Below are positions 1 to 8,266 of a DNA stretch of 32,934 bases, piece by piece; the first letter of the stretch is position 1; each line of letters opens with the position of its first letter. The notes under the pieces are model-generated. The model saw only the letters and a program-made list of their open reading frames with translations, searched no databases and was not told the DNA's origin. Position numbers and translations under genes: made by a program. Origin of the DNA: Nocardioides stalactiti (GTDB taxonomy: Bacteria; Actinomycetota; Actinomycetes; Propionibacteriales; Nocardioidaceae); NCBI RefSeq assembly GCF_014180715.1, contig NZ_JACEFC010000043.1, forward strand, positions 1 to 32,934, in the 5' to 3' direction.

Positions 1-459
1 CAGCAGCCGGGGCTCGGCCGCGAGCGAGCGAGCCAGCGCCACCCGCTGACGCTCACCGCCCGACAGCGTCCGGGGGAGCCGGTCGCCGTAGCCGGCGAGC
101 CCGACGAGCTCGAGCAGGTCGCCGACCTGCGTCCTCGCCGCCGCACGGGCCAGCCCGCGAAGGCGCAGCGCGTAGCCGACGTTGCGGGCGACGGTGAGGT
201 GGTCGAAGAGCTGGCCGTCCTGGAACATCAGCGCGAAGCCGCGACGGTGCGTCGGGACGCCCGCGAGGTCCGTGCCGTCCCAGCGGACCGCGCCGGCGCG
301 CAACGGCTCCAGCCCGGCGATCGCCCGCAGCAGCGAGGACTTGCCGCTGCCCGACGGACCGAGGACGGCCAGCACATGGCCGTCGTCGAGCCGCAGGTCG
401 ACGCCGTCGACGGCGACGTGACTTCCGAACGCGACCGACAGGCCGACGGTCTCCAACAT
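1..459 (-). CDS. thiQ: Thiamine-type ABC transporter ATPase, ThiQ-like (3' truncated by window edge)
   Basis: Cytoplasmic ATPase subunit that powers the adjacent importer. The 153 visible codons show a Walker A motif GPSGSGKSS (about residues 34-42), a Q-loop in MFQDGQLFDHLTV, and the ABC signature LSGGERQRVALARSLA near the window edge. Walker B and the H-loop lie beyond the edge, so the gene is cut by the window and not necessarily broken. The ATG overlaps the permease stop by one base (TGATG), so the two are translationally coupled. It is the third gene of a thiB-thiP-thiQ operon under a TPP riboswitch, and that context gives the substrate. The ATPase alone could serve any small-molecule importer of the Fe3+/thiamine/polyamine class. 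Confidence 0.86.
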   Translation of the reverse strand, partial: MLETVGLSVAFGSHVAVDGVDLRLDDGHVLAVLGPSGSGKSSLLRAIAGLEPLRAGAVRWDGTDLAGVPTHRRGFALMFQDGQLFDHLTVARNVGYALRLRGLARAAARTQVGDLLELVGLAGYGDRLPRTLSGGERQRVALARSLAAEPRLL

Positions 460-2126
460 CACAACACCCCCACGCCCGGCACCCGGAGCCGCTCGACCAG
501 CAGGATCACCAGCGCCGTCGCACCGGCGAGCACGACCGAGGCTGCCATGGCCGTCCCGTAGTTGAGCTCGCCGGGGCTGCCGATCAGCCGATAGATCACG
601 ACCGGGAGGGTCGGCACCTCGGCCCGCACGATGAACGACGTGGCGCCGAACTCGCCGAGCGAGACCGCGAACGCGAACCCCGCCGCTGCGAGGAGCGGCC
701 GCCACAGCACGGGGACGTCGACCGTCAGCAGGGTCCGCACCGGCCCCGCCCCCAAGGACGCCGCGGCCTGCCGTTGCCGGTCGTCGATGCCCTGGAGCAC
801 CGGGACCAGGACCCGGACGACGAGGGGCAACGCCACCAGCGCCTGGGCGATCGGCACCAGGAGCGCGCTGGACCGGAGGTCGAGGGGCGGGTCGTCGAGG
901 GTGATGAGGAAGCCGAAGCCGAGGGTCACGGCAGACACCCCGAGCGGCAGCATGAAGAGGCCGTCGAACGCGCGCCGGACCGAGGCCTCGGAGCGGCTCC
1001 GGGCCCGCCGCGTCACCACCACCGCCACCAGCAGGCCGAGCAGCAGGGACATCCAGGTCGCGTCGACCGCGATCCGCAACGAGTTGGCGAGCGCCTCGGT
1101 CACCGGCACCCGCAGCAGTCCGCCACCCGTCCCGGAAGCGCCTCCGTCGCCGACGCCCTCGAGGGCGCGGTAGTGGGCGAGGGTCCAGGCGCCGTCGCGG
1201 CGCAGCGAGGCGACGACCAGCGTGACGATCGGCAGCGCCATCGCGAGCAGCACGACGCAGGTCGCGCCGAGAGCCGGTACGTCGGAGCGCCGTGGCCGCG
1301 CCGGGACGGCGAGCGCGCGTCGTACCGTGGGGTCCGGGACGGCCCGCAGCCGACCAGCGACGACGAGCAGCGCCACGACGGCGGCGATCTGGACGAGCGA
1401 CAGCGCAGCGGCCGCCTGGTACTCGACGCTGCCGGTGATGGCGCCGGTCGTCAGCAGGTAGATCTCCGTCTCGACCGAGGCGTAGCGGGTGCCGCCGAGC
1501 AGGAGGACCACGCCGAAGCCGGTCGCGCAGAAGAGGAAGACGACAGCGGCCGACGAGACGATCGCGGGCCGCAGCGCCGGGAGGGTGACCGAGGTCAGGA
1601 CCTGGCGCGGCGACGCGCCGAGGGCGGCGGCAGCCTCGGCCGGCCGGCGGTCCAGGCTCTCCCAGGCGGCGCCCACGGTGCGGATGACCACCGCGACGTT
1701 GAAGAACACCAGACCCATGAGGATCGCGACCGGCGTCCCGTCGACGCCGAGGAACCCCAGAGGTCCCGAGACGGAGACCAGCTCACGGATCGCGATGCCG
1801 ACGACGACGGTCGGGAGCGCGAACGGGACGAGCAGCGCGGCCCGGAGGACGCCCCGCATCGGGACGGCCAGCCGGTGCAGGACGTAGGCCACCGGGAGGC
1901 CGAGGCCGACCGCGACCACCGTCGACACCGTGCTCGTCCAGGCGGTGAACCACAGGACGCGGAGGGTCCGCTCGCGACCCAGCACCTCGGCGACGGCGCC
2001 GGGCTCGAACGAACCGTCCGGCCACAGTCCCCGCTGGAGCATCCCCGAGACGGGGAGCAGGAAGAAGACCGCCAGCACCGCGGTCGGCACCGCGGCCAGC
2101 GCGAGCAGGCCGGCGACCCTCCTCAT
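459..2126 (-). CDS. thiP: Thiamine-type ABC transporter permease, ThiP-like
   Basis: A 555-residue integral membrane protein with two fused permease halves, as in ThiP and FbpB-type subunits. Many hydrophobic segments are visible, starting with an N-terminal helix at about residues 5-27. Two EAA-type coupling loops, one per half, are seen: AAAALGASPRQVL in the first and QAAASLGAGPVRTLL in the second. These contact the ATPase. The ATG lies 15 bp after the thiB stop and the stop overlaps the thiQ start, so all three form one transcript. Length matches the family (roughly 530-560). Thiamine or a phosphate ester is inferred from the riboswitch and from the binding protein; a related pyrimidine precursor cannot be excluded. 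Confidence 0.88.
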   Translation of the reverse strand: MRRVAGLLALAAVPTAVLAVFFLLPVSGMLQRGLWPDGSFEPGAVAEVLGRERTLRVLWFTAWTSTVSTVVAVGLGLPVAYVLHRLAVPMRGVLRAALLVPFALPTVVVGIAIRELVSVSGPLGFLGVDGTPVAILMGLVFFNVAVVIRTVGAAWESLDRRPAEAAAALGASPRQVLTSVTLPALRPAIVSSAAVVFLFCATGFGVVLLLGGTRYASVETEIYLLTTGAITGSVEYQAAAALSLVQIAAVVALLVVAGRLRAVPDPTVRRALAVPARPRRSDVPALGATCVVLLAMALPIVTLVVASLRRDGAWTLAHYRALEGVGDGGASGTGGGLLRVPVTEALANSLRIAVDATWMSLLLGLLVAVVVTRRARSRSEASVRRAFDGLFMLPLGVSAVTLGFGFLITLDDPPLDLRSSALLVPIAQALVALPLVVRVLVPVLQGIDDRQRQAAASLGAGPVRTLLTVDVPVLWRPLLAAAGFAFAVSLGEFGATSFIVRAEVPTLPVVIYRLIGSPGELNYGTAMAASVVLAGATALVILLVERLRVPGVGVL

Positions 2127-2141
2127 CTGCGACTCACGGGG

Positions 2142-3203
2142 TCACCCGGAGGTGATGTCCGTCCACTCGGTGACCCACGCGCGGCGGTTCTCCGCGATGT
2201 CCTCGGAAGTGACCTCGATCGGGGCGGTCGGCTGCTCGGCGAACGCCGCCCACTCGGGCGGCAGGGTCGCCCCTGCGTCGACAGGGAACACGTACATGCT
2301 CGTCGGGAGCGCCTCCTGCACCTCGCGGCTCAGCAGGAAGTCGATCACCCGCTCGGCGCCCTCGGGGTTCGCGGCGCCCTCGAGCACCCCTGCGTACTCG
2401 ACCTGGCGGAAGCAGGTGTCGAGCAGCGCCGCGGTCGAGGACTCCTCGCCGTCGACCGTGTAGGCCGGGGAGGTGTCGTAGGACAGCACGATCGGGCGGT
2501 CGCCGCCGGAGAAGGTGAAGTCGACGTAGTACGCGTCCTCCCACCCCTTGACGATCTTGGCGCCGTTGGCGACCAGGTCCTCCCAGTACGACGCCCACTC
2601 CTCGCCGTACCGGCCGATGGTCGCGAGCAGGAAGGCCAGCCCCGGGGTGCTCGTCGTGGCGGCGGGCGTCACGAACAGGTCCCGGTAGGTCGGGTCGACC
2701 AGGTCGTCCAGGCTGCTCGGCGGCTCGATGCCGGCCTCGGCGAACCACGCCTCGTCGACGTTGACGCACACGCTGCCGTTGTCGATCGGCGTGAGGACGC
2801 CCTCGTCGTCGCCGGCCAGCAGGTAGGCCTCGGCTCCCTCCGGCAGGTCCGCGTCGTACGGCGCGAACACGCCCTCGTCGAGCGCGGCACCGGCGAAGGT
2901 GTTGTCGACACCGAACGCCACGTCGCCGATGGGGTCGCCCTGGGTCACGGCGAGCTTGCTCGTCAGCTCACCGCCGTCACCGGCCGGGCTGTGCACCAGC
3001 GCGCAGCCGGACTCCTTCTCGAACGCCTTGATGACCTTCGGCGGCAGGGCGAAGGAGTCGTGGGTGACGAGCACGACCTCCCCGCACTCACCCGCGGCGG
3101 CGCTGTCGTCGCGGTCGGCCTTGTCGTTCTCGGCCACGACCGAGCAGCCGGTGCCGACCAGTGCAAGGACGCTGAGCGCGAGGGCAGGACGGATGAGCAG
3201 CAC
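2142..3203 (-). CDS. thiB: Thiamine-type substrate-binding lipoprotein, ThiB/TbpA-like
   Basis: Extracellular solute-binding lipoprotein of 353 residues that delivers the ligand to ThiP. It opens with a hydrophobic signal and a lipobox-like VGTGC with the lipidated Cys at residue 20. The segment after it (VLVTHDSFALPPKVIKAFE, then GDGGELTSKLAVTQGDPIGD and FGVDN) has the shape of the ThiB family. The start is GTG at 3203, chosen because GGGAG lies six bases upstream and the signal peptide follows directly. That Shine-Dalgarno is part of the closing stem of the TPP aptamer, so expression should drop when thiamine pyrophosphate is plentiful. It is the first gene of the operon. Confidence 0.9.
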   Translation of the reverse strand: MLLIRPALALSVLALVGTGCSVVAENDKADRDDSAAAGECGEVVLVTHDSFALPPKVIKAFEKESGCALVHSPAGDGGELTSKLAVTQGDPIGDVAFGVDNTFAGAALDEGVFAPYDADLPEGAEAYLLAGDDEGVLTPIDNGSVCVNVDEAWFAEAGIEPPSSLDDLVDPTYRDLFVTPAATTSTPGLAFLLATIGRYGEEWASYWEDLVANGAKIVKGWEDAYYVDFTFSGGDRPIVLSYDTSPAYTVDGEESSTAALLDTCFRQVEYAGVLEGAANPEGAERVIDFLLSREVQEALPTSMYVFPVDAGATLPPEWAAFAEQPTAPIEVTSEDIAENRRAWVTEWTDITSG

Positions 3204-3206
3204 TGC

Positions 3207-3293
3207 TGACTCCCTTCGCCGGTGCTAACCGGAGCAGGTTCGGAGGGTCTGCGGCTCGGCCGCACTCTCAGCACGTGTCGTGCTCCCCTGTCT
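3207..3293 (-). promoter_or_regulatory. TPP riboswitch (THI element)
   Basis: Read on the minus strand, this leader contains the hallmark conserved blocks of the TPP aptamer in order: AGGGGAGC at the 5' side of P1/P2, GCTGAGAGTG, then ACCCTCCGAACCTG, GGTTAGCACCGGCG and finally AAGGGAGTC closing P1. GGGAG in the last block doubles as the Shine-Dalgarno of thiB, six bases before its GTG. The arrangement therefore fits translational control by direct sequestration of the ribosome binding site, with no separate expression platform or terminator visible. It supports thiamine uptake as the function of the operon. Confidence 0.96.
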
Positions 3294-3302
3294 TTCGCCT
3301 CC

Positions 3303-3308
3303 AATGTA
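3303..3308 (-). promoter_or_regulatory. Possible -10 element of the thi operon
   Basis: On the minus strand this reads TACATT. A start site about seven bases downstream would fall at the 5' end of the TPP aptamer, which fits a transcript that begins with the riboswitch. No convincing -35 was seen at 16-18 bp, so this is inference from position and the -10 match. Confidence 0.4.
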
Positions 3309-3352
3309 GTCCGCGGCTCCGGACCGGCCGGTCCTGGCCTAGATTCCTGGAC

Positions 3353-3796
3353 GTGGACATCCGGTTCGCGTCGTTCGCCGAGCTCACCGCTGTCGAGGTG
3401 CACGACCTCGCCCGCCTGCGACAGGACGTCTTCGTCGTCGAGCAGGGGTGCCCGTACCCCGACCTCGACGGTCGCGACACCGAGCCCGGCACCGCCCACG
3501 CGCTTCTGACCGACGGCATCGACCTGCTCGGCTACCTGCGGGTGCTCGACGAAGGCGCCGAGTGGCGGATCGGCCGCGTGGTGCTCGCGCGGGCGGGCCG
3601 CGGCCGCGGTCTCGCCGACGGCATGATGACGGCGGCCCTGGCGCACTGCGCCGCCGTGGATCCGGACCGCGACGTCGTGCTCGCCGCCCAGTCTCCGCTG
3701 GCGCACTGGTACGCCGGCTTCGGATTCGTCCCGGACGGCGAGGAGTTCCTCGACGACGGGATCCCGCACCTGCCGATGCGGTTGGTCAGGCGCTGA
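3353..3796 (+). CDS. GNAT-family N-acetyltransferase, ElaA-like
   Basis: A 147-residue acyl-CoA-dependent acetyltransferase of the small ElaA type. Visible marks are VHDLARLRQDVFVVEQ with the E-Q-x-C-P-Y-P-D-L-D stretch typical of ElaA, a central WRIGRVVLARAGRGRGLADGMM segment carrying the acetyl-CoA pyrophosphate loop (R/Q-x-x-G-x-G/A form, here RGRGLA), and WYAGFGFVPDGEEFLDDGIPH near the end. The start is taken as GTG at 3353 because the family's sequence begins there. A TAGATT -10-like hexamer at 3340-3345 lies only seven bases before it, so the message may be leaderless. It is divergent from the thi operon and its last 11 bases overlap the convergent MBL gene. Substrate unknown. Confidence 0.85.
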   Translation: MDIRFASFAELTAVEVHDLARLRQDVFVVEQGCPYPDLDGRDTEPGTAHALLTDGIDLLGYLRVLDEGAEWRIGRVVLARAGRGRGLADGMMTAALAHCAAVDPDRDVVLAAQSPLAHWYAGFGFVPDGEEFLDDGIPHLPMRLVRR

Positions 3797-4880
3797 CCGG
3801 AGCAGCGGTGTAGACCACGCCGTCGGCGCTGTCCGCTTCCGTCGCCTGACCGCGGACGACCAGCAGGTCGAGGTGGGCCTTGGTCTCCATCGCCGCCATG
3901 CCCTGGTTGAAGAGGTCGAGCTCGTCGTAGGACCGCTCGTGCCGGGTCCACCCCAGGTCGCCGGCGACCGTGACCGAGGTCGACGCGCCGCGCGACCGCA
4001 GCGAGGCCAGGCACTGGACCAACCGCTGCTCGTGGTGCTCGAGCAGCTCGTCGACGCGGGCGTGGGAGGAGTCGGCGACCGGCCCGTGCGCGGGCAGGAT
4101 CCGCAGGTCCGGCAGCGACCGGACCCGGACCAGGGACGCCATGAAGTGGCCCAGCGGGTCGGGCTCCGGCGGGATGGTGAACCCGATCGACGGGGTGATC
4201 GTCGGCAGCACGTGGTCACCGGCGAAGAGCAGCCCGTCGGCCCGGTCGGCGAAGACGTAGTGGCCCGGCGTGTGTCCCGGGGTGTGCACGGCGTCGATCG
4301 AGCGGGTCCCGATGTCGAAGGTCATGTCGCCCTCGAGCCAGATGTCGGGGAACGCCCAGTCGACGGGGTCGGGCAGGTCCTCGGTCCGCCGGCCGAGGTC
4401 CCACGCGGCGGCGACCTCGCTCGCGCCCGCCGAGCGCAGCACGGCGGAGAACGGGTTGCCGCCCGTCAGCTCGCCCCGCCCGGCCGCGTGCAGCAGCTCC
4501 AAGCCCGGCTTCTCGGGCAGGCCCAGGGCGACGTCGGCGCCGTACTCGTGGCCGAGGACGGTCGCCAGCGTGTAGTGGTCGCGGTGGATGTGGGTCACGA
4601 GGAACCGCTTGATGTCGCCGAAGCCGGAGCCGATCGAGCGCAGGCACTTGTCGAGCAGCTCGCGCGCGATCGGGATCGCCCAGCCGCCGTCGATCAGCGT
4701 CAGCCCGTCCCCCCCAGCAGGGTCCTGGATGACGTAGACGTTGATGGCCTTGAGGCCGTCCATCGGCAGCGGCAGCGGGATCCGGTGGATCCCGGGGGTC
4801 ACCTCCCACGCACCCTCGGCCGACCAGTGCTCGCCGGAGTCGGGTGAGATCGCGGCTCCGGTGCTCACTCCTGAGGTCAT
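3786..4880 (-). CDS. MBL-fold metallo-hydrolase
   Basis: A 364-residue metallo-beta-lactamase-fold hydrolase. The metal-binding motif HIHRDH is at about residues 97-102, followed by HTPGHTPGH near 199-207, GDH near 221-223 and a C-terminal AHGP. This is the normal order for binuclear zinc or iron hydrolases of the glyoxalase II/LACTB2 group. The C-terminal 80 residues look like the winged-helix-type tail of that group. It starts 24 bp after the stop of the SDR gene on the same strand and probably belongs to the same transcript, which suggests a thioester or lactone substrate made in that pathway; this is inference. The 3' end overlaps the convergent acetyltransferase gene by 11 bp. Confidence 0.85.
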   Translation of the reverse strand: MTSGVSTGAAISPDSGEHWSAEGAWEVTPGIHRIPLPLPMDGLKAINVYVIQDPAGGDGLTLIDGGWAIPIARELLDKCLRSIGSGFGDIKRFLVTHIHRDHYTLATVLGHEYGADVALGLPEKPGLELLHAAGRGELTGGNPFSAVLRSAGASEVAAAWDLGRRTEDLPDPVDWAFPDIWLEGDMTFDIGTRSIDAVHTPGHTPGHYVFADRADGLLFAGDHVLPTITPSIGFTIPPEPDPLGHFMASLVRVRSLPDLRILPAHGPVADSSHARVDELLEHHEQRLVQCLASLRSRGASTSVTVAGDLGWTRHERSYDELDLFNQGMAAMETKAHLDLLVVRGQATEADSADGVVYTAAPVSA

Positions 4881-4904
4881 CTGCGCACCTTAGGGACCGG
4901 ACCC

Positions 4905-5750
4905 CTAGGGCGCTGTGGCCGGGGCCACATCGGTCGGCTGGAGGTCCGGCAGGTTCAGGTCGAGGTTGGGGGTCTGGATCCCGCCGTCGACCTCGATCAT
5001 CTTGCCGGTGAGGTACTTGCCGGCCCGCGACGACAGGTAGACGACCGCCGCCGCGATGTCCTCGGGCTCGCCGATCCTGCCGAGAGGCGTGCCCGTCTCC
5101 ATCTGCTCCTTCATCTCGGGCACGCCGGCGACGAACTCCAGGGCGCTGGTCATCACCGAGCCGACATAGATGCCGTTGACCCGGATCCGGGGCGCGAGGT
5201 CGGTGGCGGCGAGCTTGGACCAGTGCGCCAGCGCGCCCTTGGCGACGCCGTACGCGAGGTAGCCGCGACCACCGAGCCGGCCCATCGCCGAGCTGATGCT
5301 GACCACGGACTTCTGGCGCTGCTCCTCCGGATCGCCGACCGAGGCGAGCATCAGCGGGACCGAGGCCCGGGTGAGGGCGTGCGCAGTGCTGACGTTGAAG
5401 TGGAACGACTCCTCGAGGTAGGCCACGTCGGTGTCGAGGAACGCGTTGGGGATGGTGCCGCCCACGTTGTTGACGACGACGTCGAGCCGCCCGAACTCGT
5501 CGTACGCCGCCTGCGCGAGGCCGGCGACGGCCTCGGTGCGCGCCAGGTTGGCCGGTACGACGAGGGCCCGGCGGCCGGTGGCGCGGATCTGCTCGGCGAC
5601 CCGGGCGAGCTGGTCCTCGGTGCGCGAGGAGATGACGACGTCGGCCCCCGCCTCCGCGAGGGCGAGCGCGGTCGCGGCGCCGGTGCCGCGGCCGGCGCCG
5701 GTGACGACGGCGACGTGGTCGGTGAGGCGGAAGCGGTCGAGGATCGTCAT
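4905..5750 (-). CDS. SDR-family NAD(P)-dependent oxidoreductase
   Basis: A 281-residue classical short-chain dehydrogenase/reductase. It shows the dinucleotide-binding motif TGAGRGTG (residues 17-24), NNVGG (94-98), a catalytic Ser in SISS (151-154) and the catalytic pair Y167/K171 in YGVAK. The C-terminal VDGG is also typical. The start is ATG at 5750, overlapping the stop of the upstream DapB-like gene as ATGA, so the two are coupled. A longer open frame upstream is only a read-through into that gene. The first 20 residues strongly recall mycobacterial SDRs of lipid or steroid pathways (from memory). Substrate not determined; the KstR-like operator ahead of the transcript suggests acyl-CoA or sterol intermediates. 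Confidence 0.9.
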   Translation of the reverse strand: MTILDRFRLTDHVAVVTGAGRGTGAATALALAEAGADVVISSRTEDQLARVAEQIRATGRRALVVPANLARTEAVAGLAQAAYDEFGRLDVVVNNVGGTIPNAFLDTDVAYLEESFHFNVSTAHALTRASVPLMLASVGDPEEQRQKSVVSISSAMGRLGGRGYLAYGVAKGALAHWSKLAATDLAPRIRVNGIYVGSVMTSALEFVAGVPEMKEQMETGTPLGRIGEPEDIAAAVVYLSSRAGKYLTGKMIEVDGGIQTPNLDLNLPDLQPTDVAPATAP

Positions 5751-6853
5751 TTGTTCGTCCCGGTGACCAGGCCGCGGCCGGTGACGAGCGGGAGGTCGAG
5801 GGCGGTGACGATGCCCGGCTTGGCGGCGACCACTGCAGGCACTGCGTTGACGAGCCGCTGGGCGGTGATGATCATCCCGGAGACGTTGTGGTCGCCGTTC
5901 TCGCCGTGGTGGCTGTACTCGAGCTTCATGCACGGCTCCCCGGTGATCTCGACCCGGTAGCAGCCGTCGCCCTCGAGCGGGGTCGGCCAGTCCGGCTCGG
6001 CCTCGGCGTCGGTACGGGTGACGTGCTCGAGGGTGACCCGCGGGACGCCGTCGACCGTCCCGACGACGCTGAACCGCACCGAGCCCATGGTGCCCGCGGC
6101 GACGTCGCCGGAGACGCTCGAGGTGTCCCGCGGCGCGGGGCGGCGCTCGACGCTCTCGACGAGCGGCTCGTCGAGGGTGACGCCCAGGCCGTCGGCGATG
6201 AGACGCACGACCGGCCCCCAGGCCGTGGTGAGGATGCCCGGCTCCCAGAGCAGTGCCTTGAAGTCCATCGGCTGCCCGAAGCCGAACAGGTCGTTCATGA
6301 CGACCGGCTGGTAGTAGGTGGAGTAGTCAGCGAGCTCGCTGACCTTCACGTGGTCGATGCGCTGGCTGAGGCTCGTGAGCACGAGCGGCAGCACGTCGTT
6401 GGCGAATCCCGGGTCGATGCCGTTGACGTGCAGGCTGGCGCCGCCGTGGATACCGGCGTCGTTGATCCCGGCCATCATCTCGTCGGGCAGCGTGCCGCGG
6501 TCGTGCAGCAGGATGACCGGCCCGCTCGACACCACGTTGACGCCGTCGCGGATGAACCCGGTGAGGTCCTCGATCGACTCGAAGACCCGGTCGTCGGTCA
6601 TCGCACCGTGCAGGATGCAGTCGGGGCGCAGCGCGATCAGCTCGTCGCGGTCGTTGGTGGCCCGGATCCCGAGCTCGCGGCCGAGCCCGGCCAGCTCGCC
6701 GGCGTCCACCCCGGCCTTGGCCGGCGTCGACGTCCAGACCCCGACCAGCTCGAGGTCGGGATGGAGGTCCACCCCGGCGATCATGTAGCGCCCGATGGTC
6801 CCGGTGGACCAGACGACGACGCGGAGGGGCTTCTGAGGGATCACCTGCGACAT
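5747..6853 (-). CDS. DapB-like NAD(P)-dependent oxidoreductase (dihydrodipicolinate reductase-type fold)
   Basis: A 368-residue protein with an N-terminal Rossmann fold, [14 protein letters not shown] at about residues 11-24, like DapB and the 'NAD(P)H-dependent amine dehydrogenase-like' proteins common in mycobacteria. The middle region ([28 protein letters not shown]) fits that family better than true DapB, which is about 250-270 residues. It is much longer than DapB, so a lysine biosynthesis role is unlikely. The ATG at 6853 has no Shine-Dalgarno; an 18-bp palindrome (6863-6880) and a TAGTCT -10-like hexamer sit just upstream, so the transcript may be leaderless. It heads a probable unit with the SDR and MBL genes. 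The physiological substrate is unknown. Confidence 0.8.
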   Translation of the reverse strand: MSQVIPQKPLRVVVWSTGTIGRYMIAGVDLHPDLELVGVWTSTPAKAGVDAGELAGLGRELGIRATNDRDELIALRPDCILHGAMTDDRVFESIEDLTGFIRDGVNVVSSGPVILLHDRGTLPDEMMAGINDAGIHGGASLHVNGIDPGFANDVLPLVLTSLSQRIDHVKVSELADYSTYYQPVVMNDLFGFGQPMDFKALLWEPGILTTAWGPVVRLIADGLGVTLDEPLVESVERRPAPRDTSSVSGDVAAGTMGSVRFSVVGTVDGVPRVTLEHVTRTDAEAEPDWPTPLEGDGCYRVEITGEPCMKLEYSHHGENGDHNVSGMIITAQRLVNAVPAVVAAKPGIVTALDLPLVTGRGLVTGTNK

Positions 6854-6862
6854 GCTCGACAG

Positions 6863-6880
6863 ACTAGAACATGTTCTAGT
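6863..6880 (-). promoter_or_regulatory. KstR-like palindromic operator over a leaderless promoter
   Basis: ACTAGAACATGTTCTAGT is a perfect 18-bp palindrome 10 bases before the ATG of the DapB-like gene. Its core fits the published KstR consensus TnnAACnnGTTnnA exactly. On the minus strand TAGTCT overlaps its edge and could be the -10, with TTCCCA 17 bp further upstream as a weak -35; the start site would then be at or next to the ATG. A TetR-family repressor bound here would block the promoter. The identity of the repressor is inference. Confidence 0.6.
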
Positions 6881-6897
6881 TATTGGGAATCGTTCGT

Positions 6898-7064
6898 CGA
6901 ATCCCGACCTACCTGGGCCGAATCCCGACCTACCTGGGCCGAATCCCGACCTACCTGGGTCGAATCCCGACCTACCTGGCGTCCAGAAAGGTCCCGATTC
7001 GCGCCAGGAAGGTCCCGATTCGCGCCAGGAAGGTCCCGATTCGCGCCAGGAAGGTACGGATTCG
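6898..7064. repeat. Mirrored array of eight 21-bp repeats (4 forward, 4 inverted)
   Basis: Four head-to-tail 21-bp units with the core GAATCCCGACCTACCTGG occupy 6898-6918, 6919-6939, 6940-6960 and 6961-6981. They are followed without spacer by four units with the core CCAGGAAGGTCCCGATTC in inverted orientation, ending at 7064. The reverse complement of the second type matches the first at about 16 of 21 positions, so the whole array can fold as one long imperfect hairpin. It fills the gap between the stop of the OYE-type gene (7070) and the KstR-like box. It may act as a terminator for the OYE gene or be a REP/BIME-like element. Two open frames cross it but encode only the repeat and are not credible genes. 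Confidence 0.9.
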
Positions 7065-7069
7065 ACAGA

Positions 7070-8260
7070 TCAGGCGACCGGGATGACCTCGCCGGCCGCC
7101 CACTCGACGCAGCGGGTGCCGCTGTAGATCGTCGGCATGCACCGGTTGCAGTGCGTGCAGATGCCCTTGCTCGCCGTACCGGCCTGGAGCCGGTTGACGA
7201 GGTCCGGCTCGCGGAGCAGCGCGCGGCCCATCACCACGAAGTCGAAGCCGTCGGCCATCGCCTGGTCCATCGTCTCGAGGCGGTTGATGCCGCCGAGCAG
7301 CATGAGCGGCATCGAGAGCTCCTCACGGAACCGAAGTGCCTTCTCCTTGAAGTAGGCCTCCTCGAACTCGTAGCGCTTGAGGAAGCTGCGGCCGGCCGGG
7401 GTCTTCATGCCCCACTTCACGATCGTCGGCATCGCGTCGGCGAACTCGGCGACCGGGGTCTCCCCGCGGAACAGGTACATCGGGTTCATCAGCGAGGAGC
7501 CACCCGAGAGCTGGAGCGCGTCAAGATGGCCGTCCGCCTCCAGCAGGCCGGCGAACGCGACGCCCTCATCCGTCGTCACCCCGCCCTTGAAGCCGTCGGA
7601 CACGCTGATCTTGGCCGTGAGCGCGACGGCGTCGCCGACCTCCTCACGTACCGCGCGGGCGACCTGGCGAGCGAGCCGCGCGCGCCGCTCCAGCGGACCA
7701 CCCCAGCGGTCCTTGCGGCGGTTGAGCCCGGGCGCGAGGAACGAGGAGATCAGATAGCTGTGCGCCATGTGCAGCTCGAGGACGTCGAAGCCGGCCTCGA
7801 CCAGGGTGCGTGCCGCGTCGACGTACGCGCGGGTCACCCGGGTCAGGTCCTGCTCGCTGGCCGCCTTGATCATCTGCATCGACAACGGGCTCGGCATCGA
7901 GCTCGCGGAGATCGCCTTCACCCCGTTGGAACGACCGTTGGCGACCGGCCCGGCGTGGCCGACCTGGGCTGCGACCGCGGCACCCTCGGCGTGGATCGCG
8001 GCCGTCAACCGGCGCAGGCCGGGGAGCGTCTTCGGACCGACGACGATCTGCTCGGCGTGCGTGCGGCCCTCCGGCGCGATCGCGAGGTAGGCAACCGTCG
8101 TCAGCCCGACCCCGCCGCGCGCGGGCGCGAGGTGGTAGTCGATGAGCGCGTCGGTGACCTCGCCGTACGGCGAGCGCCCCTCGAACGTCGCTGCTTTGAC
8201 CGTGCGGTTGCGCAGGCGGACCGGGCCGAGGTCGGCCGCGCTGAAGACCGTGTGACTCAC
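7070..8260 (-). CDS. NADH:flavin oxidoreductase, Old Yellow Enzyme / dienoyl-CoA reductase type
   Basis: A 396-residue FMN-dependent ene-reductase barrel. Characteristic segments are LGPVRLRNRTVKAATFEG at the N-terminus, QVGHAGP, GFDVLELHMAHSYLISSFLAPGLNRRKDRWGG (read in parts; the HxxH-like His-Met-Ala-His and the NxRxDxxGG-type loop) and FDFVVMGRALLREPDL near the phosphate site. The tail has C-x2-C-x2-C-x9-C (CTHCNRC then a further Cys), recalling the iron-sulfur motif of 2,4-dienoyl-CoA reductase, but the FAD/NADPH domains of that enzyme are absent. Start GTG at 8260 was chosen over an upstream ATG because a KstR-like box and a TACAGT -10-like hexamer lie immediately before it. Probable role: reduction of an unsaturated lipid or steroid intermediate (inference). 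Confidence 0.86.
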   Translation of the reverse strand: MSHTVFSAADLGPVRLRNRTVKAATFEGRSPYGEVTDALIDYHLAPARGGVGLTTVAYLAIAPEGRTHAEQIVVGPKTLPGLRRLTAAIHAEGAAVAAQVGHAGPVANGRSNGVKAISASSMPSPLSMQMIKAASEQDLTRVTRAYVDAARTLVEAGFDVLELHMAHSYLISSFLAPGLNRRKDRWGGPLERRARLARQVARAVREEVGDAVALTAKISVSDGFKGGVTTDEGVAFAGLLEADGHLDALQLSGGSSLMNPMYLFRGETPVAEFADAMPTIVKWGMKTPAGRSFLKRYEFEEAYFKEKALRFREELSMPLMLLGGINRLETMDQAMADGFDFVVMGRALLREPDLVNRLQAGTASKGICTHCNRCMPTIYSGTRCVEWAAGEVIPVA

Positions 8261-8266
8261 CGCAGA

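Noticed and set aside
774..3209. Very long plus-strand open frame (811 codons) opposite thiB/thiP
   Set aside because: Arg/Asp/Gly-rich composition without any motif; it is the antisense of clear transporter genes, a common effect of high GC.
3786..4880. Quorum-quenching lactonase
   Set aside because: The MBL motifs are generic; nothing specific to N-acyl homoserine lactonases was seen.
6898..7064. CRISPR array
   Set aside because: The 21-bp units are contiguous with no variable spacers, and half are inverted; no cas genes are present.
6852..7127. Small repeat peptide (NPDLPG or RIPTYLG units) encoded by the array
   Set aside because: Only the array gives the open frame; both frames look equally good, there is no ribosome binding site, and the inverted half encodes an unrelated peptide.
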